A DNA stretch of 64,000 bases from Macrophomina tecta. Lineage: Eukaryota; Ascomycota; Dothideomycetes; Botryosphaeriales; Botryosphaeriaceae. Positions 46,949 to 58,700 of this stretch are shown one piece after another. A model generated the notes under the pieces. The model saw nothing but the letters and a program-made list of their open reading frames with translations, ran no database searches and had not been told where the DNA came from. Every line of letters starts with the position of its first letter. Position 1 is the stretch's first letter. The position numbers and the translations under genes were made by a program. The stretch covers positions 2,108,001-2,172,000 of the forward strand of contig JAKSGN010000036.1 of assembly GCA_024180945.1 (NCBI GenBank). Direction: 5' to 3'.

Positions 46949-48163
46949 ATGTACCCCTTTCGGAACGCGGCGTTTTTCGCCACCTTGATTACCGCTCTCC
47001 CATTGCTAGTGGACTCTGCCACGTCTGACGGGCTGGTTGTTCGAAAGGAATGGTAAGTGATGCTCGTACTACGCCCTTGCAGTGCTAACAACGTGACAGG
47101 CGATCTCTGACCACAGTGGAAAAATCGTCGTACATTGATGCCGTGAAGTGCATGCTACGAAAACCACCTCTTACTTCGAAGAGTGTACTTCCCGGGGTGC
47201 AAAACAGGTTTGAAGATTTCTTGGGCGACCATATCCAGCAAGCAAACCTCACACATTTTGTCGTAAGATCGGCCCTCGCCACGAGCATCATTCCCTTACT
47301 GACCAGTCCTCCTTTGAGGGTCACTTTTACCCCTTCCATCGTCTGCTTCTTTGGGCGTACGAGCGAGAAATTCGGGCGTGTGGCTTCGACGGCGGGCAGC
47401 CTTACTGGGACTGGAGCCTCGATGCCAACTCCACAGAAGACTTCCTCAACTCCGAGATGTGGGACCCTGACACAGGTTTTGGCGGAAATGGCGCATACAT
47501 TGCTGGCACCCAAGACGATCCTGCGCCGGGAGTGCCGGTGACGGCAGCTAGTTTCCCGTTCAATCTGTCTGATCACACAGGAGGGGGATGCATTCCCGAT
47601 GGGCCATTTGCAAACATGACCATCCACATGGGCCCAGGGCCTAGCACGGAGTTCAATGAGTGGTGCGTGCGACGGGATTTCGTACCGTCGCAGTTCTTGC
47701 TCTCTGCCAATTCGACTTCGGTGGCCGCCGCGATGGACCATCCGAACTTTGGCTGGTTCAGTCAGCAGAGCGAGATGACGACGCACAACGCTGGCCACGT
47801 CGGCATCGGAGGGGTTTACGGCGTCCTGACAGATGTGTGGGCAAGTCGTAAGTCACAATCGCCTCCCTTAAAGATAAGCTGGCGTCGCTCATATCATTTA
47901 CAGCTGGAGACCCGCTGTTCTTCCTTCATCACGCAAATATAGACCGACTCTGGTGGTCATGGCAGTCGAAAAACCTTTCTACCAGGCTGACGGATATATC
48001 TGGTCCCGTGGTGCCCCAGGACTGGTCAAATAAGAGCGGAGGCAACGTAACACTAGACTTCGAGGTCCACGTGGGCGCGGCTGGGAATCTAACGAGGCGG
48101 ATTAGAGACCTCATGGATATTCGTCAACCTACATTAGGTTACGTTTACGAGAGTCTATATTAA
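46949..48163 (+). CDS. Secreted tyrosinase-type copper oxidase, four exons
   Basis: This is a type-3 copper protein of the tyrosinase/catechol oxidase family, which oxidises phenols to quinones, for example in pigment formation. Exons are 46949-47052, 47100-47262, 47319-47847 and 47904-48163; introns are 47-56 nt with GTAAG donors. The product is 351 residues, normal for short ascomycete tyrosinases. A signal peptide is clear (FFATLITALPLLVDSATS). The CuA region reads THFV then GHFYPFHRLLLWAYE, and GGQPYWDWSLDA follows. The CuB region shows TTHNAGHVGIGG and GDPLFFLHHANIDRLWW with its His pair. Several N-glycosylation sites (NLS, NMT, NKS, NVT) fit secretion. No C-terminal extension is seen. 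The substrate is not readable. A RIP-type AT-rich block begins just after the stop. Confidence 0.9.
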
Positions 48164-50386
48164 GTCCTAACGGCCTATTTATAGTACTCTATCCCTGGAG
48201 GTGTTACGCCGACACTCTTTTCTGGAAGTCAAGCGTATCGTCCGGGTAGCTGCGAGTAGAAGAAAGGGGGAGAAACAACATACACACTCTTAGCGTGCAA
48301 TATAGCACTTTATATACTTGTATTATAAGATGTATACTATTAACTCTACCCTTAGCTCTTACTTATATCTATCTATTAAATTCTTTATAAATATCCTAGT
48401 AATCTCTTTTATTATTAAACAGTTAAAGATTTTAAACTTAAATCATACTCTAGAACGTTATAAAGAAGAGTAATTAGTTAAAAATAAATTCCCTATACTT
48501 CTATTTTAAAATACTAACTTAAACTTCTAATAAATTCTTTTTAACTATTCTTATTCTTCTAACCCTAAAGAAGATGCTAAATTTCTATATCTTAGTAAGC
48601 TATTTATATATTACTTTATTGTAGTAGAGATATTTAAGAAAAGATTATATTTCTTAGTAAAATAGGTGTATATTTCGCTACGTAAGTGTGCAAAGTGTTA
48701 TATTACACCCTAAGAGTATACATGTTGTATTATCCCGTAGAAGAAATACCTACATCTTACTAGTATTAAGTACAAGTACTAAGTTAAGGCTTTTACTATG
48801 ATAAGCACTGCTATGCTACTTGCAGATTCCATTACCGCGGCAGACACGACTTCCATACTAAGTTCGGTAATGGGGACTCTGAAATTATTTTGACGAGCTA
48901 CGAACCCGCTATGCTCATTCCTAAAGAAAAGGATTTCAATTGTAGATTTTGCGTCTATTCATTCTCGAATTGGCTCCAACGGTGTGAACACGTTGCCTTT
49001 TACTACCAGAGTGGCGCTAAGAAAAAAAAAAGTCAATGGAGTCTCTTAAACTTTATCAAAGGTTTGTGTTGGATTTTGTAGTGATACCATCAAATGAGAA
49101 TGAGTGGCATGAGGACTAAGAGGGACGCTTAAGGGGAGCCTCTTATCCGTCCTCTTCCGTGACTAAGACAAAGTTTATTGTACACACACATGGTATTCCA
49201 ACATTCCATTATACGGAGCGGCAAGCTTTGGCACCATCGTCCAGAACAATCCGCTTTCATTGAGCCGCAAAGATCGACGAAGTGAGATGCCTCTTGTGGG
49301 TAAATTCAGCAGCAGTGTGCTGATAGACTGCGAGAATATTGTGGTGCTGCCAAAGTTCCAGTTGCTTAGTGATTCGCTTGTTATCAGTGTTTCTCCAATT
49401 GCCTCTCCAGCGCACGAAGAAACACGAAAGCGAAAGCGAAAGCGTTAGCATACGGATTTTCTTCGGTGATAGGCATATTACGGCTCCCTTCCAGAGATCC
49501 GCCGCTGCGCCAATGAGCAGTCAGAATGACACGCATCCACCCTTACTTTGATTAGTTATTAGTATATGAAAGGTGTCGAACTCTCTTGGAAAGCAGCTTG
49601 CGAAACTTTCCTAAAAGAATATTACATTTGCCTATAATCATTCTTCCGCAATTGTGCATGATATACCCGCTTATGAATTAGTCCAGTGACTACGAATATC
49701 CCCTGACCAAGACTTAGTAGCTTTTCAGGATGCATTTATGGTTTTAAACGTGGGTCCTACGTCCGCATAGGGCGTGCCAGGGCGTCCACCCTATCAGCTA
49801 AGACCGACGTGGAAAATCCTTCTTAGCCGTTCCTGCATATTTCTATGTACCGTACGGTTCAATATCTGGTAGGGAGCCCGCAGAGAAACAAAACATGAGG
49901 GGCAGATGTGATGGATGGAGCGTGATACAAGCCATGCTGCTAGCACCTCGACCCATTATCCAGGCTACTAGTCCGATGCCAATGTGCTTGAACGCATATG
50001 TTGCTATCGCCAACAAAGAATACTAATATTCAAAATCCGCTATATTGCTTCATGCACGTAGTCCATTCTCTATATGCTTAAAATGTCTTATAACGGTGGA
50101 GACCTAGACCTTCAGCAAGCACTTTGACCCCTCTGGGCTATGAGCAGCACCATCGACATGAATTGAGATTAATAGAAACTGGGCATGAACTGTCTGTTAT
50201 GTAATAATGGCCTGAGTAAATGACCGTGCACGAGCTCCACTAATCAGCGAGAGGACGTGTCTTTCGCACAGTATACGAGCGTCAGAAGCTGAATAATTGA
50301 ACGGAGACCTACCCAAGCCCCATCAAGCAGGCCGCTGAACACCACAGCCACCTCGAACGGGTTTTTATACTTTGCGTGCAGAAGTA
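48164..50386. other. AT-rich RIP-like block, then spacer
   Basis: About 48170-48810 is very AT-rich with almost no CpA, probably a RIP-mutated repeat whose family is no longer readable. From 48830 to 50380 composition is ordinary and only short frames occur. No gene, RNA or repeat is recognised there. Confidence 0.45.
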
Positions 50387-51292
50387 ATGCGAGTGGGCTT
50401 TCTCGGCCTCGGCGTCATGGGCGTGCCCAGTACGTGTCCTCTTTCCGTTCCTCACCCTCCGACGCAACTAACGCTTTGTTTCCCTTCTTGCCGCCTTGAA
50501 GTGGCACTGAACCTCTCCCGAGCCTTCCCTCTCACCGTCTGGAACCGCAACCCCGCCAAGTATGCCCTCCTTGCCGGAGCTGCCGCTACCGTCGGCGCCT
50601 CCCCCGCCGACGTCGCCGCCCGCCCCGAAGTCATCATCTCCATGCTCTACGATGCCGCCGCCATCCGCTCCACCATCCTCGCCGATGCAGAGTTCCTGCG
50701 CGCCATCGCCGGCAAGACGCTGATTAACACGAGCTCCGTGCCGGCCGCATTTAGTATCGAGCTCGCCGACGCGGTTTCAAAATCCGGCGGAAACTTCATC
50801 GAGATGCCTGTTAGCGGCAGTAGGGTGCCGGCAGAGCGAGGAGAGCTGGTGGGGATGCTGGCCGGAGACCAAAACGTGGTGGAGAGGGTCCGGGGAGTCT
50901 TTGAGGCGTTCACCAGCAAAGCGGTATACTGCGGCCAGGTGGGTAGCGCGCTGCGGATGAAGTATGCGGTCAATTTGTGGAATATTACGATGACTGCGGG
51001 ATTGGCCGAAGCGATGCGGTTGACAAGGGCGCAGGGATTGGACACGCGAGCGTTCGCGGAGGTCCTGAATGCTGGGTCGATGGCGTCGCCGTATTCAAGG
51101 GTGAAGGTTGGGAAGATGCTGAGGATGGATTGGGAGGGGCAGGCGCTGGTGAGAGATTGTTATAATAGCACGCAGTTGATTACGGCGGCGGGGAAGGAGG
51201 CTGGTGTTGAACTGCCGTTAATTGAGGTTTGTGCGGAGCTGCATAGGCAGGCAAAGGAGGAGGACATGAGTGCTCTGGCTAAGCTAAATTAG
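50387..51292 (+). CDS. NADP-binding beta-hydroxyacid dehydrogenase (6PGDH/3-hydroxyisobutyrate dehydrogenase type)
   Basis: The enzyme belongs to the beta-hydroxyacid dehydrogenases, which oxidise 3-hydroxyisobutyrate, tartronate semialdehyde or similar acids, or reduce imines. Exon 1 (50387-50429) holds the Rossmann motif VGFLGLGVMG. A 72-nt intron (50430-50501, GTACGT donor, CAACTAACG branch, GAAG acceptor) joins MGVP to MALNLS, the family's MGxxMAxNL. Exon 2 is 50502-51292; the product is 277 residues. PVSGSRVPAERGELVGMLAGD is the substrate-loop block, and the catalytic Lys lies in GSALRMKYAVNLWN. The unspliced frame also stays open. There is no targeting signal. The substrate is not readable. 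Confidence 0.88.
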   Translation: MRVGFLGLGVMGVPSTCPLSVPHPPTQLTLCFPSCRLEVALNLSRAFPLTVWNRNPAKYALLAGAAATVGASPADVAARPEVIISMLYDAAAIRSTILADAEFLRAIAGKTLINTSSVPAAFSIELADAVSKSGGNFIEMPVSGSRVPAERGELVGMLAGDQNVVERVRGVFEAFTSKAVYCGQVGSALRMKYAVNLWNITMTAGLAEAMRLTRAQGLDTRAFAEVLNAGSMASPYSRVKVGKMLRMDWEGQALVRDCYNSTQLITAAGKEAGVELPLIEVCAELHRQAKEEDMSALAKLN

Positions 51293-53167
51293 CCCCGCGC
51301 CACGGGGAAGAACAGTCAGAGCCACGCAAGTTAACTTTCTGAATGTAGCTCATAACAGGAGTGCCCCTCCACCTTTGTTTGCCTTCAGGCTAGTGATCTC
51401 ATTGCTCTTTTTTTTTTTTTTTTTCCTTCAGAAATCGAGATGAAAGCTGTAGTGCCCCGAATGGCTATACATATTGAAATTAGGAAATAAGAGTGCACAC
51501 CGACATACTTAACGATCAGTTTGCTGTTCTCTTGTATATTCGCCACCCCAGGCTCAGAGCGCAGAACGTAGACAATCATGTAGGAGGGTAATATATCGTG
51601 TCTAGGATTCAAGCTTAAAGCCAAATAGCGTGATTTCAGTTGCAGAACACCAAGAGTGACGAGTACACAATCGTGTCATCTTTAATCCCGAGCTCGGCAA
51701 ATCCTATCGCCGCCTGCTCATCTATTACGACACTTCTTCCAATGGATACCTCCGCCGCATCCGCTCATTGACAACGTCTACGCCGACTCTCTAATTTTAC
51801 CCAGCCGATGGCTGAGGCGCCGCTGCTTTGCGCCACGATTATCAAAATTGCCTCCCATTATGCACAGCACCGGGTAGGTGCCTCGTCCTGACGCGCCGCT
51901 GAAGTCCATGACGTCTGCGCAGACGCCTGCAGTCAAACGTCCAGCGCGGGATGTGCGCATCTACCTGCAGCCTCAACGAAATTGCCACCGCGCAAACTAC
52001 CTTGAGCTTTCATAAGAGCGTTGTGCTAATCGTGGAGCAGCGTTCACGCTCGCTCGCCCTGGATACGCCAGCCGCGGGCGTTGCAGGCCATTACACGCTT
52101 TAATCATGCGGATAACAAAGACGGCTAACGCAGCGGCGAGCCGAGTGGAGGATACGACGAGACAGAGAACGTGCCCTTGCTGGAGGCCGGGGCACGGCGC
52201 GGTTGGAACGTTCTCGAGTCGATGAAAGTCACGTCGCGGCGCCAGCTCTGCTTGGCCAGGGTGATAGGTTATGCTTGTTCATATGATCAAATGGCTCGAC
52301 GTAGTAAGAAAAAGTTAGAGCGTAGACCGTAACTAAACTCTTTCAATATATATTAGAAAGTCATTCTGTTCGATAGCGCGAGAAATAGAAGCCACTGCCA
52401 GCCCTCTCCACTAATACTATCTATGCTGGCTATATAGGAGGATAAAAGGGGGATACTTGTGTGTTTTAAAGGGCCCCGTAGTGTAGAGGTGTTATATAGT
52501 CCGATCGTGTTGGGTTTCAGTCGGTGCTGTGAAGCTATTCGGCCAACTTCACATCAACTGGCCACTTTCAGTCGATAAAAGGTATAGCGATAAGCAGCCC
52601 AGTTGCTGGTCAGTCGCAACAACTCTATATATAGAGGCGTGTTCGGTAGCAAGAGTTAGTTGATCCTGCTTTCCTTTTGTTACATTCCCGGCGAGAAAGG
52701 TCTCCGGCTTGCTTGCCTATGGCATTGACATATGTTGAACTTGGTGAAGATGATATTCTTGGTGATGAGCAGGAGCAGGAGGAAGGGGGGGTGGGGGGGT
52801 GGCGCCCTCTTATACCTGCTACTGCCAAGCTACAGTACTGAACCTTAAATACACGAAAGTTCTAACAACATAATTATGGGAGACTATAACGAAAGCTTAC
52901 GCCTTCTTCGAAAACTTCCCGCCACCGCCCTATAGAAAAAAGTGCCACCTTTATCTAGGTGTAGGTTGGGTCTATGACATCGGTTTCCTGTGTTCTTCAG
53001 ATTCCCGTGTAGCTTCTACGGCCCTATGGTCTTTTGGTCCTTGCGTTGCTTTGTCGCGTGTGGGCTCTCTACACTGAGGGTTATAAAGCCCCATCTACGC
53101 TGGGCTCCGTAACGATACGCCAACGACCCATCCACACGCAGAAGCTATTGATGCTTACTGATTCTTC
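51293..53167. other. Spacer, possible gene remnants
   Basis: A T run is at about 51408-51424. Around 52110-52270 a + frame looks coding (ENVPLLEAGARRGWNVLES) but has a stop just before it and no start. A G-rich run is at about 52782-52799. Nothing is assignable. Confidence 0.35.
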
Positions 53168-53314
53168 TGTTGGGAAGTGTGCAGTGACAGCTTACTCAGT
53201 GATGATGGAATGAATTGGCATGTTGCTGGAAGAGGGAGGCCATGGAGTGGCCTTTTATCCTCTTCTGAATAGACTAGACTTGGCAGCAAGCTAAATACAC
53301 GTGATAATCCAACA
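53168..53314. repeat. Solo LTR of the copia-type family, short copy 3
   Basis: It begins TGTTGGGAAGTG and ends GATAATCCAACA, 147 bp, flanked by the perfect 5-bp duplication TCTTC (53163-53167 and 53315-53319). GAATTGGCATGTTGC, GAGGGAGGCC and GACTTGGCAG correspond to blocks of copies 1 and 2. It is less AT-rich and shows little RIP. Confidence 0.85.
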
Positions 53315-53534
53315 TCTTCTATTTGGCGCACCCGTCAATTGGAAGTCAATGAAGCAATTAACTATTATAACCGTAACGGTATAAGCAGATCCCCTCGATT
53401 TGATAAAACCGCTAAGCAAGGCTATTAGTAGGAGGATTCCTTTTTACAAAATATACATACGGGTAGTCTACTGGTGTTACAGTCGTGCACAAAAATATGA
53501 ATTTCGAACGGGGGATGGCCGCTTAGAACCCAGT

Positions 53535-54685
53535 CTAGGATAAAAAGAAAGAAAGAAGACCTAGAACACCTCCAATCGTTGCCATGCCCACGCTAAATGT
53601 TGCAGCAGAAGACGCGTCAGTCGAAGAAGCAGCCGGCGCACTAGTGCCTGATGCGCTTGCAGTAGTTTGCGTCCCCGATGCACCTGCGGCAGTTTGCGTC
53701 CCCGATGCGCTTGCGGCGGTCTGCGTCGACGAAGCGGAGGCGAAAGTAGAATTGACAGAAGGTTTGGCATCCTGACTATCGGACTCATCTGAATCGTCAC
53801 CAGCCACGCATTTGAACGTCTGGTCGCCGGTGGCCAAGTCGGCGAACTGCTCGGTAAAGGCATCGCAATCGAAGTCCTTGGCACCCTTCATGTAGATGCT
53901 TCCTCCCACATGAGTAAGCAGCGGCAGGTCCACGCTCGTAAAGTCTCCCTCTAGCCACAGCGAACTATAGATCAACTGCAGTTTCGGAAGCGACAGGTTG
54001 GTGAGGCCGGTGTTGCTGATGGTTAGGGCGCCGCTGTCCATGATGCGAGTGAACTCTGGGGCCGAAAGGTCGGTGAGCTTGGGCAGATCCTGCAGGATAA
54101 GGCCGCCCATGACTTCGCGGAAGGCCGGCAGCTCGAGGGTCTCGAGGTTCCCGCCGTAGATGTGGAGTGCGCCGCGCGGAAGGGACTCGAGGGCGGAGAG
54201 GTCGATGGCCGAGGCGTTCGCGATCTCGATATCGACTGCTTCCTTAAGATGCGGGAAGGAGATCTTAGCGTCGTCGCTGTTCTCGCCGATGGTGATGGTG
54301 CTCGCGTGGGTGCCCTCGATGGTGATATCCTCGAGGTCTTTGTTCGAGTAGACGTTGACGTCCTCCAGCACTCCGTTCGACGAACCGCCTTCGAGTGACG
54401 AGATCTGCGTGTTGCCGATTTCATACGTGCTGCGTTCGATCTCCAGACTGAGGTCGCCAGAGGTTCCTGTAGCCACAGAAACGGTTCCCGAGTATGTCTT
54501 ACAAGCCTTAGCCAAAGATGTTGCGGCGGCTTGGCTGTCAATTGTAGTAGTTCCGGAGCAATTGTCTATTAGAGTCAGTATCGGCCTTGGTCAAAGCGAG
54601 GAACTTGAAGAAACTTACCAGCAGCAGCAAGGCCGAGGCAGAATCCCGACACGACCGCCGCGCGCAACCAATTACGACCCTCCAT
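53535..54685 (-). CDS. Ecm33-like GPI-anchored cell-wall protein
   Basis: Exon 1 (54619-54685) encodes the signal peptide (VVSGFCLGLAAA). A 53-nt intron (54566-54618, GTAAGT donor, CTCTAATAG end) leads to exon 2 (53535-54565). The product is 365 residues, near the usual 350-430. The mature part starts CSGTTTIDSQAAATSLAKAC and holds receptor-L-like leucine-rich blocks (LPKLTDLSAPEFTRI, LSLPKLQLIYSSLWLEG), as in the yeast Sps2/Ecm33 family of proteins needed for cell-wall organisation. A Ser/Thr/Ala-rich stalk with a 9-residue tandem repeat (GTQTAASAS type) precedes a C-terminal hydrophobic GPI signal (GMATIGGVLGLLSFFLS). It should sit at the plasma membrane or in the wall. The minus-strand start at 54685 is fixed by the signal peptide. 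Confidence 0.92.
53650..53730 (-). repeat. 27-bp tandem repeat, three units, within the GPI protein gene
   Basis: Three imperfect 27-bp units (53650-53676, 53677-53703, 53704-53730) encode a 9-residue motif GTQTAASAS, GTQTAAGAS, GTQTTASAS in the glycosylatable stalk. The unit length is a multiple of three, so copy-number change would keep the frame. Confidence 0.85.
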
Positions 54686-55756
54686 TGTGAAGTATTAACG
54701 GAATGCGAGTAGGCAGCAATCAACGGACGATTGTGCGGAGGAAGCGGTGGCGAGGAAGATAGTTATCTCTCGTTCATTCAAAGACACGATTCATCCGTAA
54801 TTTTATAATGGCTGATACGGACGTCTCCACTGTATCCTTAGGCGATCCTTCTCTTACGGGTCCACTAGGTCCGCAGGATCCGCTGCCAAGGAGATGTGTC
54901 ACGTCTAAAAATAGACTACGAACACGGCCGAATCAGAACATGTTATTTAGGCAGAGTAATGTTGGAAGGATGGCACAGCCCAGGGGCTATGGGCCTCAGA
55001 AACTCTGCCTTCTTTTGAAGGCGAAATACGGAAGTGTGCCGCACGTCAGCTCACCCACCTACCGAAGAGCGCGAGCGGTGGCCACGAATGTAATTCATGC
55101 TAAAATCCAGGCAGGCCCTTCTGCGCCCGGATCAATTGGCGCGTGCGACACTAAAATTTTCACGAAGATAACACGGTATGCTTTATACACGTGTTCGATG
55201 GAGGATTATAGAACTATTAGGCGATTACAGATACACACATACTCTGCCAGCGCAAGATGCTACCGCAGGAAGGCTGGCAAATAGCAGTGTTGTTGGTGCG
55301 CCAAGCATTTCATCAGCAGCTGTCCTCCGGTTTGGGTGAGATGGCGCGATGCCTTAGTACTAATGCGTAGCCGCTAGATAGCAATACGAGTGCAGCTGGG
55401 CCGACTAACGGCGCCAGCGCGGCCTTTCTTCGGTTGGAGGACGCTGAGGTTGAGGCACAAACACGGAGCTCGATGATGTAATGGTAGGCTCCTTCCACTG
55501 AGCGTTGGAGTCGCTTGACAGGCGGAATGAGCTGATGAGTGTAGCTTGAGTTGAGCGAAGTTAAATTCATTTACTCTGGTCCACGGCCCTAAGCTACATG
55601 CTGGCTATAACTGTTCAACTTGATTTCCAATCGTAATTCTCGTCATCCCCTACTTCTCGTTAGCGTGCTATAACACCTCGATAACTAGCAAACTGCCGTA
55701 CTCTAAGACTTTCCTCTTCACTACGATAATGCTTAGAAACTCACGCTTAGACTGAA
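54686..55756. other. Intergenic; unsupported ORFs
   Basis: The + frame 54808-55284 (158 residues) and the - frame 55313-55570 (85 residues) are open but show no motif, and the first would overlap the likely promoter of the wall-protein gene. Neither is called. No repeat is seen. Confidence 0.35.
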
Positions 55757-58700
55757 TTAGAGAAACCAGATCCCGTGCATAACGTATCCGGCCCAGCAAT
55801 ACAAGTCGCTCTCTCCCCCAGCCCGCCTCAATCCTCTAACGGCATCGGTAAATGGCACGGCCAGGTTGACTGGGCTTGATGGACCGCCCGCTCCCGCATC
55901 CGATTCGCCCAGTTGCTCCCGCAGCCTGTCGTAGAAGATTGCCGCAAACCGCCTCCCATCCGCGCTATCCACCGGCCACAGAGTACTGACCGTCGTAACA
56001 GCTCCCGCGTAAAAGAGGGCCGACAGAAGCCCAAGCGGCTCATCTCCAGGCGCAAGGTCTTGGACGCCCGATCCGCATGCGATTAGAGTCACGAGGGAGG
56101 GCATCAGCCGCATGGAGAAGACTTCGCGAACCGTAACGCGGTCCTGGTGCGCTCGTATCTCCTGGTGGGTCCTCGGAAGCACCTGCTGCTTATCCTCGGT
56201 GTACATCGTTCGCCCATCGCTCAGGACGAGTGCATGCGACAGCACATTGTTGTGCGGCATCATATGGCCATGGTAGTGGAGAATGTCAGCGTTCCGGACC
56301 GCTTCCAGGAAATTTCGTCTGTTCGCCTCGGGCCCGAGTTTGGGCTCGACGCCGTACTTCGCCGCAATATCTGTGAGGCAGCCGAAGATCTTGTCGCGCT
56401 CCTTCTTGTGGCCCTCCTCCTCATACGCCGCCAGGAAAGCAGCCCGCGGTGCAGCGGGCCGAGCGGCTACCTTTTCCCTGTATCCGTCATACCACTGCTG
56501 CAGCAGCGTTATACTCGGCGTGTACACCACAAAGTTTCGTTCGATGAGCACTTTCCCGCCAACTTTGAGCGCATGAAGGGGAATACCGTGGAGAGCACTC
56601 GACGGACAGAGGAGTAGCAGATCGTCGCGGTGCGTATGGTTTTCCAGGCCGCTGACCAGCCCCTGAAGCAGGTTTCGGGTTTGCAAGGCCTTACGGTCGC
56701 TCAATGGTTTTTCTTTCCCTTCAAGATGGTTCCACTTCCAAAACAACACCTCATGCAGCGTTATGTCAAGGGGATTCAGCTTCGGTATGAGATCCTTGTC
56801 AACAATCAGCATGACGATGGCCTCACCGACTACCACCCATTCAACGACGACTACTCGCGAGTCTGGAGGCAGTCCGCGGGCCTGTGGAGGATCAAAAATC
56901 CAAGCCTGCCGCTCAAGTTCCACTTCACCATCGGCTGCACTGAGAATATCACTCAGGGTTGATCGGATATCCTCCTCGTTGGCATCCGCGCGGCGCTTGT
57001 TTGGAAGGTTCTGCTGCCGCAGCGCGGTGCTCTCGGACTCTGCCCCCTTTGGCTGGTGTAAGTCGACACCCTTGCCGAAATTGATGTGGTCGTCGGCGGT
57101 CGACTCCAGCTGCGTTGCGGAACCTATCTGCGAGGCCACCATGTCCGATAGCGCTCTCGCCTTCGACTTTTGGGCCCAGCGCCAAGTCAGTTCGGCATCA
57201 CCAAGCGCAAGGCATATCGCCAAGGCTGTCGCGTAGATCTCTTGATGTAATTTATGGGAGACTATCGCGCGCTTCTGCTGCAAAGACGCTAGGCCAGAGG
57301 AGCTCGAAAGATCTAGCCGCATACTCGTGCAGATGCTTTCCGCCATTTCAAGATACCCTAGGGCTTTGTGGTACAGCTCGGTCGTTTGGGTGCTGTCGTA
57401 CGGTGCGAGCGTCTGGAATGCCTGCGCAGCTTCAATGGCGAAAGAAATCGGAATACTGTGGGGCCCAAGTCGCTCGAAAGCTTTGACGGCTCTCTCGCCC
57501 TGAGACATGATGTTCGTAATGGCGTCGGCGTCAGGCGCTCCGGCTCTGCTGACTGAACACATGTAGGAGAAGCGCATGTGCTGGATCTGTGCATCTGTGG
57601 AAGGGGTCGGCTGCGTGGCATGCTTATCCATGGCCGACTTCATCCACTTGCCAGCCTGCCTAAGATCCTCATCCGCAAGGCAGCGCTTGAATGACTCCAT
57701 GAGGTCAGTATTGGCCATTTCTACTCCGATTGCCTCGCGCATGCACTTCCAATGCTTTTCTCTGGATTCATGCGTCGCCAAGGCGTCATGGTCATCAGCC
57801 CACCTGTGTGCTAGCTTCCCCTCGAGTGATGCCAGCTGGTCGAGCTTCTCGGCTTGGCCTTGGAGGTAGTTGTGGCCTTGATCCGCTTTCAAAGAATTTT
57901 GCAAGAGATTGAGGGCGTCCATGTGGTCCTGGAAGGCATTCCCGGCGGCCAGAACGCGTGCCAGCCCTGACGTTGCGTCGGATAGTAATTCGTGCTTCCA
58001 CGTCTGCCTCAAGCATTCCCTGGAAAGGTTTGCATACTTCAAGCTCTTCTCGCGGTCGCCAACCGCAAGGTAGACTTGTGAAAGGCGCATTCCGGCCATG
58101 CCCGCGCTTGCTGGCATTTGATCTGATGCAGTTTCGAAACAGCGCTGTAAGCCTTCAATTACTTTCCCCACGTTCGAAGGGTTTGAGCTCAGGGCTGAGA
58201 ACACCTTGAGCCCCTCTCGGAGTAGCTGTAAATCGTTGCCAGTGGCCCTGGCGATGCCTGCCAGTTCTTCATAGTAGGTCAGAGTTAGCCCTCCGTTGGC
58301 GGCGATCTCGGATGCCGTTGACGCGGCTGCAGAGAGCGCCCTCAGCTCCCCGTCAGGGTACCCCAGATCTCGGAACTCTTGTTTCAATTGGACGAACCCA
58401 AAGAGTCCGTTAAGGTTCACAGGGCGAACTGCCTGGTTCCGGATCAGCCGCGATTCCAATCGACATGTTCCAGATCCACGGGCACCAAAGCATTCCTCTG
58501 CTCGTCTCAGCGCTGTCCACGCATTCTCTTCATCCCCATATCGCGTCAAAATGGCGGCAAACTTCAAGAGAACCCGAGCTTCACTGCTGGGGTCGGCAAT
58601 TGATCGCGTGAGGAAAGGTCGAAGACATGTCAGCCTCTCTTCTCGAGTATCCGAGCATTCGCACCGGACTACTTCAAAAAGCGCAGCTTCCATAGTCCTT

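Noticed and set aside
31197..51292. A biosynthetic cluster made of reductase, P450, tyrosinase and dehydrogenase
   Set aside because: The genes are far apart, broken up by relics and solo LTRs, and no backbone synthase (PKS, NRPS, terpene) or cluster regulator is present.
52475..52540. A tRNA-like stretch with an A-box-like TAGTGTAGAGG and a short stem
   Set aside because: There is no proper T arm or GGTTCRANYCC B box, the length is wrong and the acceptor ends do not pair; at best a degenerate fragment.
54808..55284. 158-residue + frame between the wall-protein and CHAT genes
   Set aside because: No motif, no signal peptide, odd composition, and it lies in the likely promoter region of the divergent wall-protein gene.
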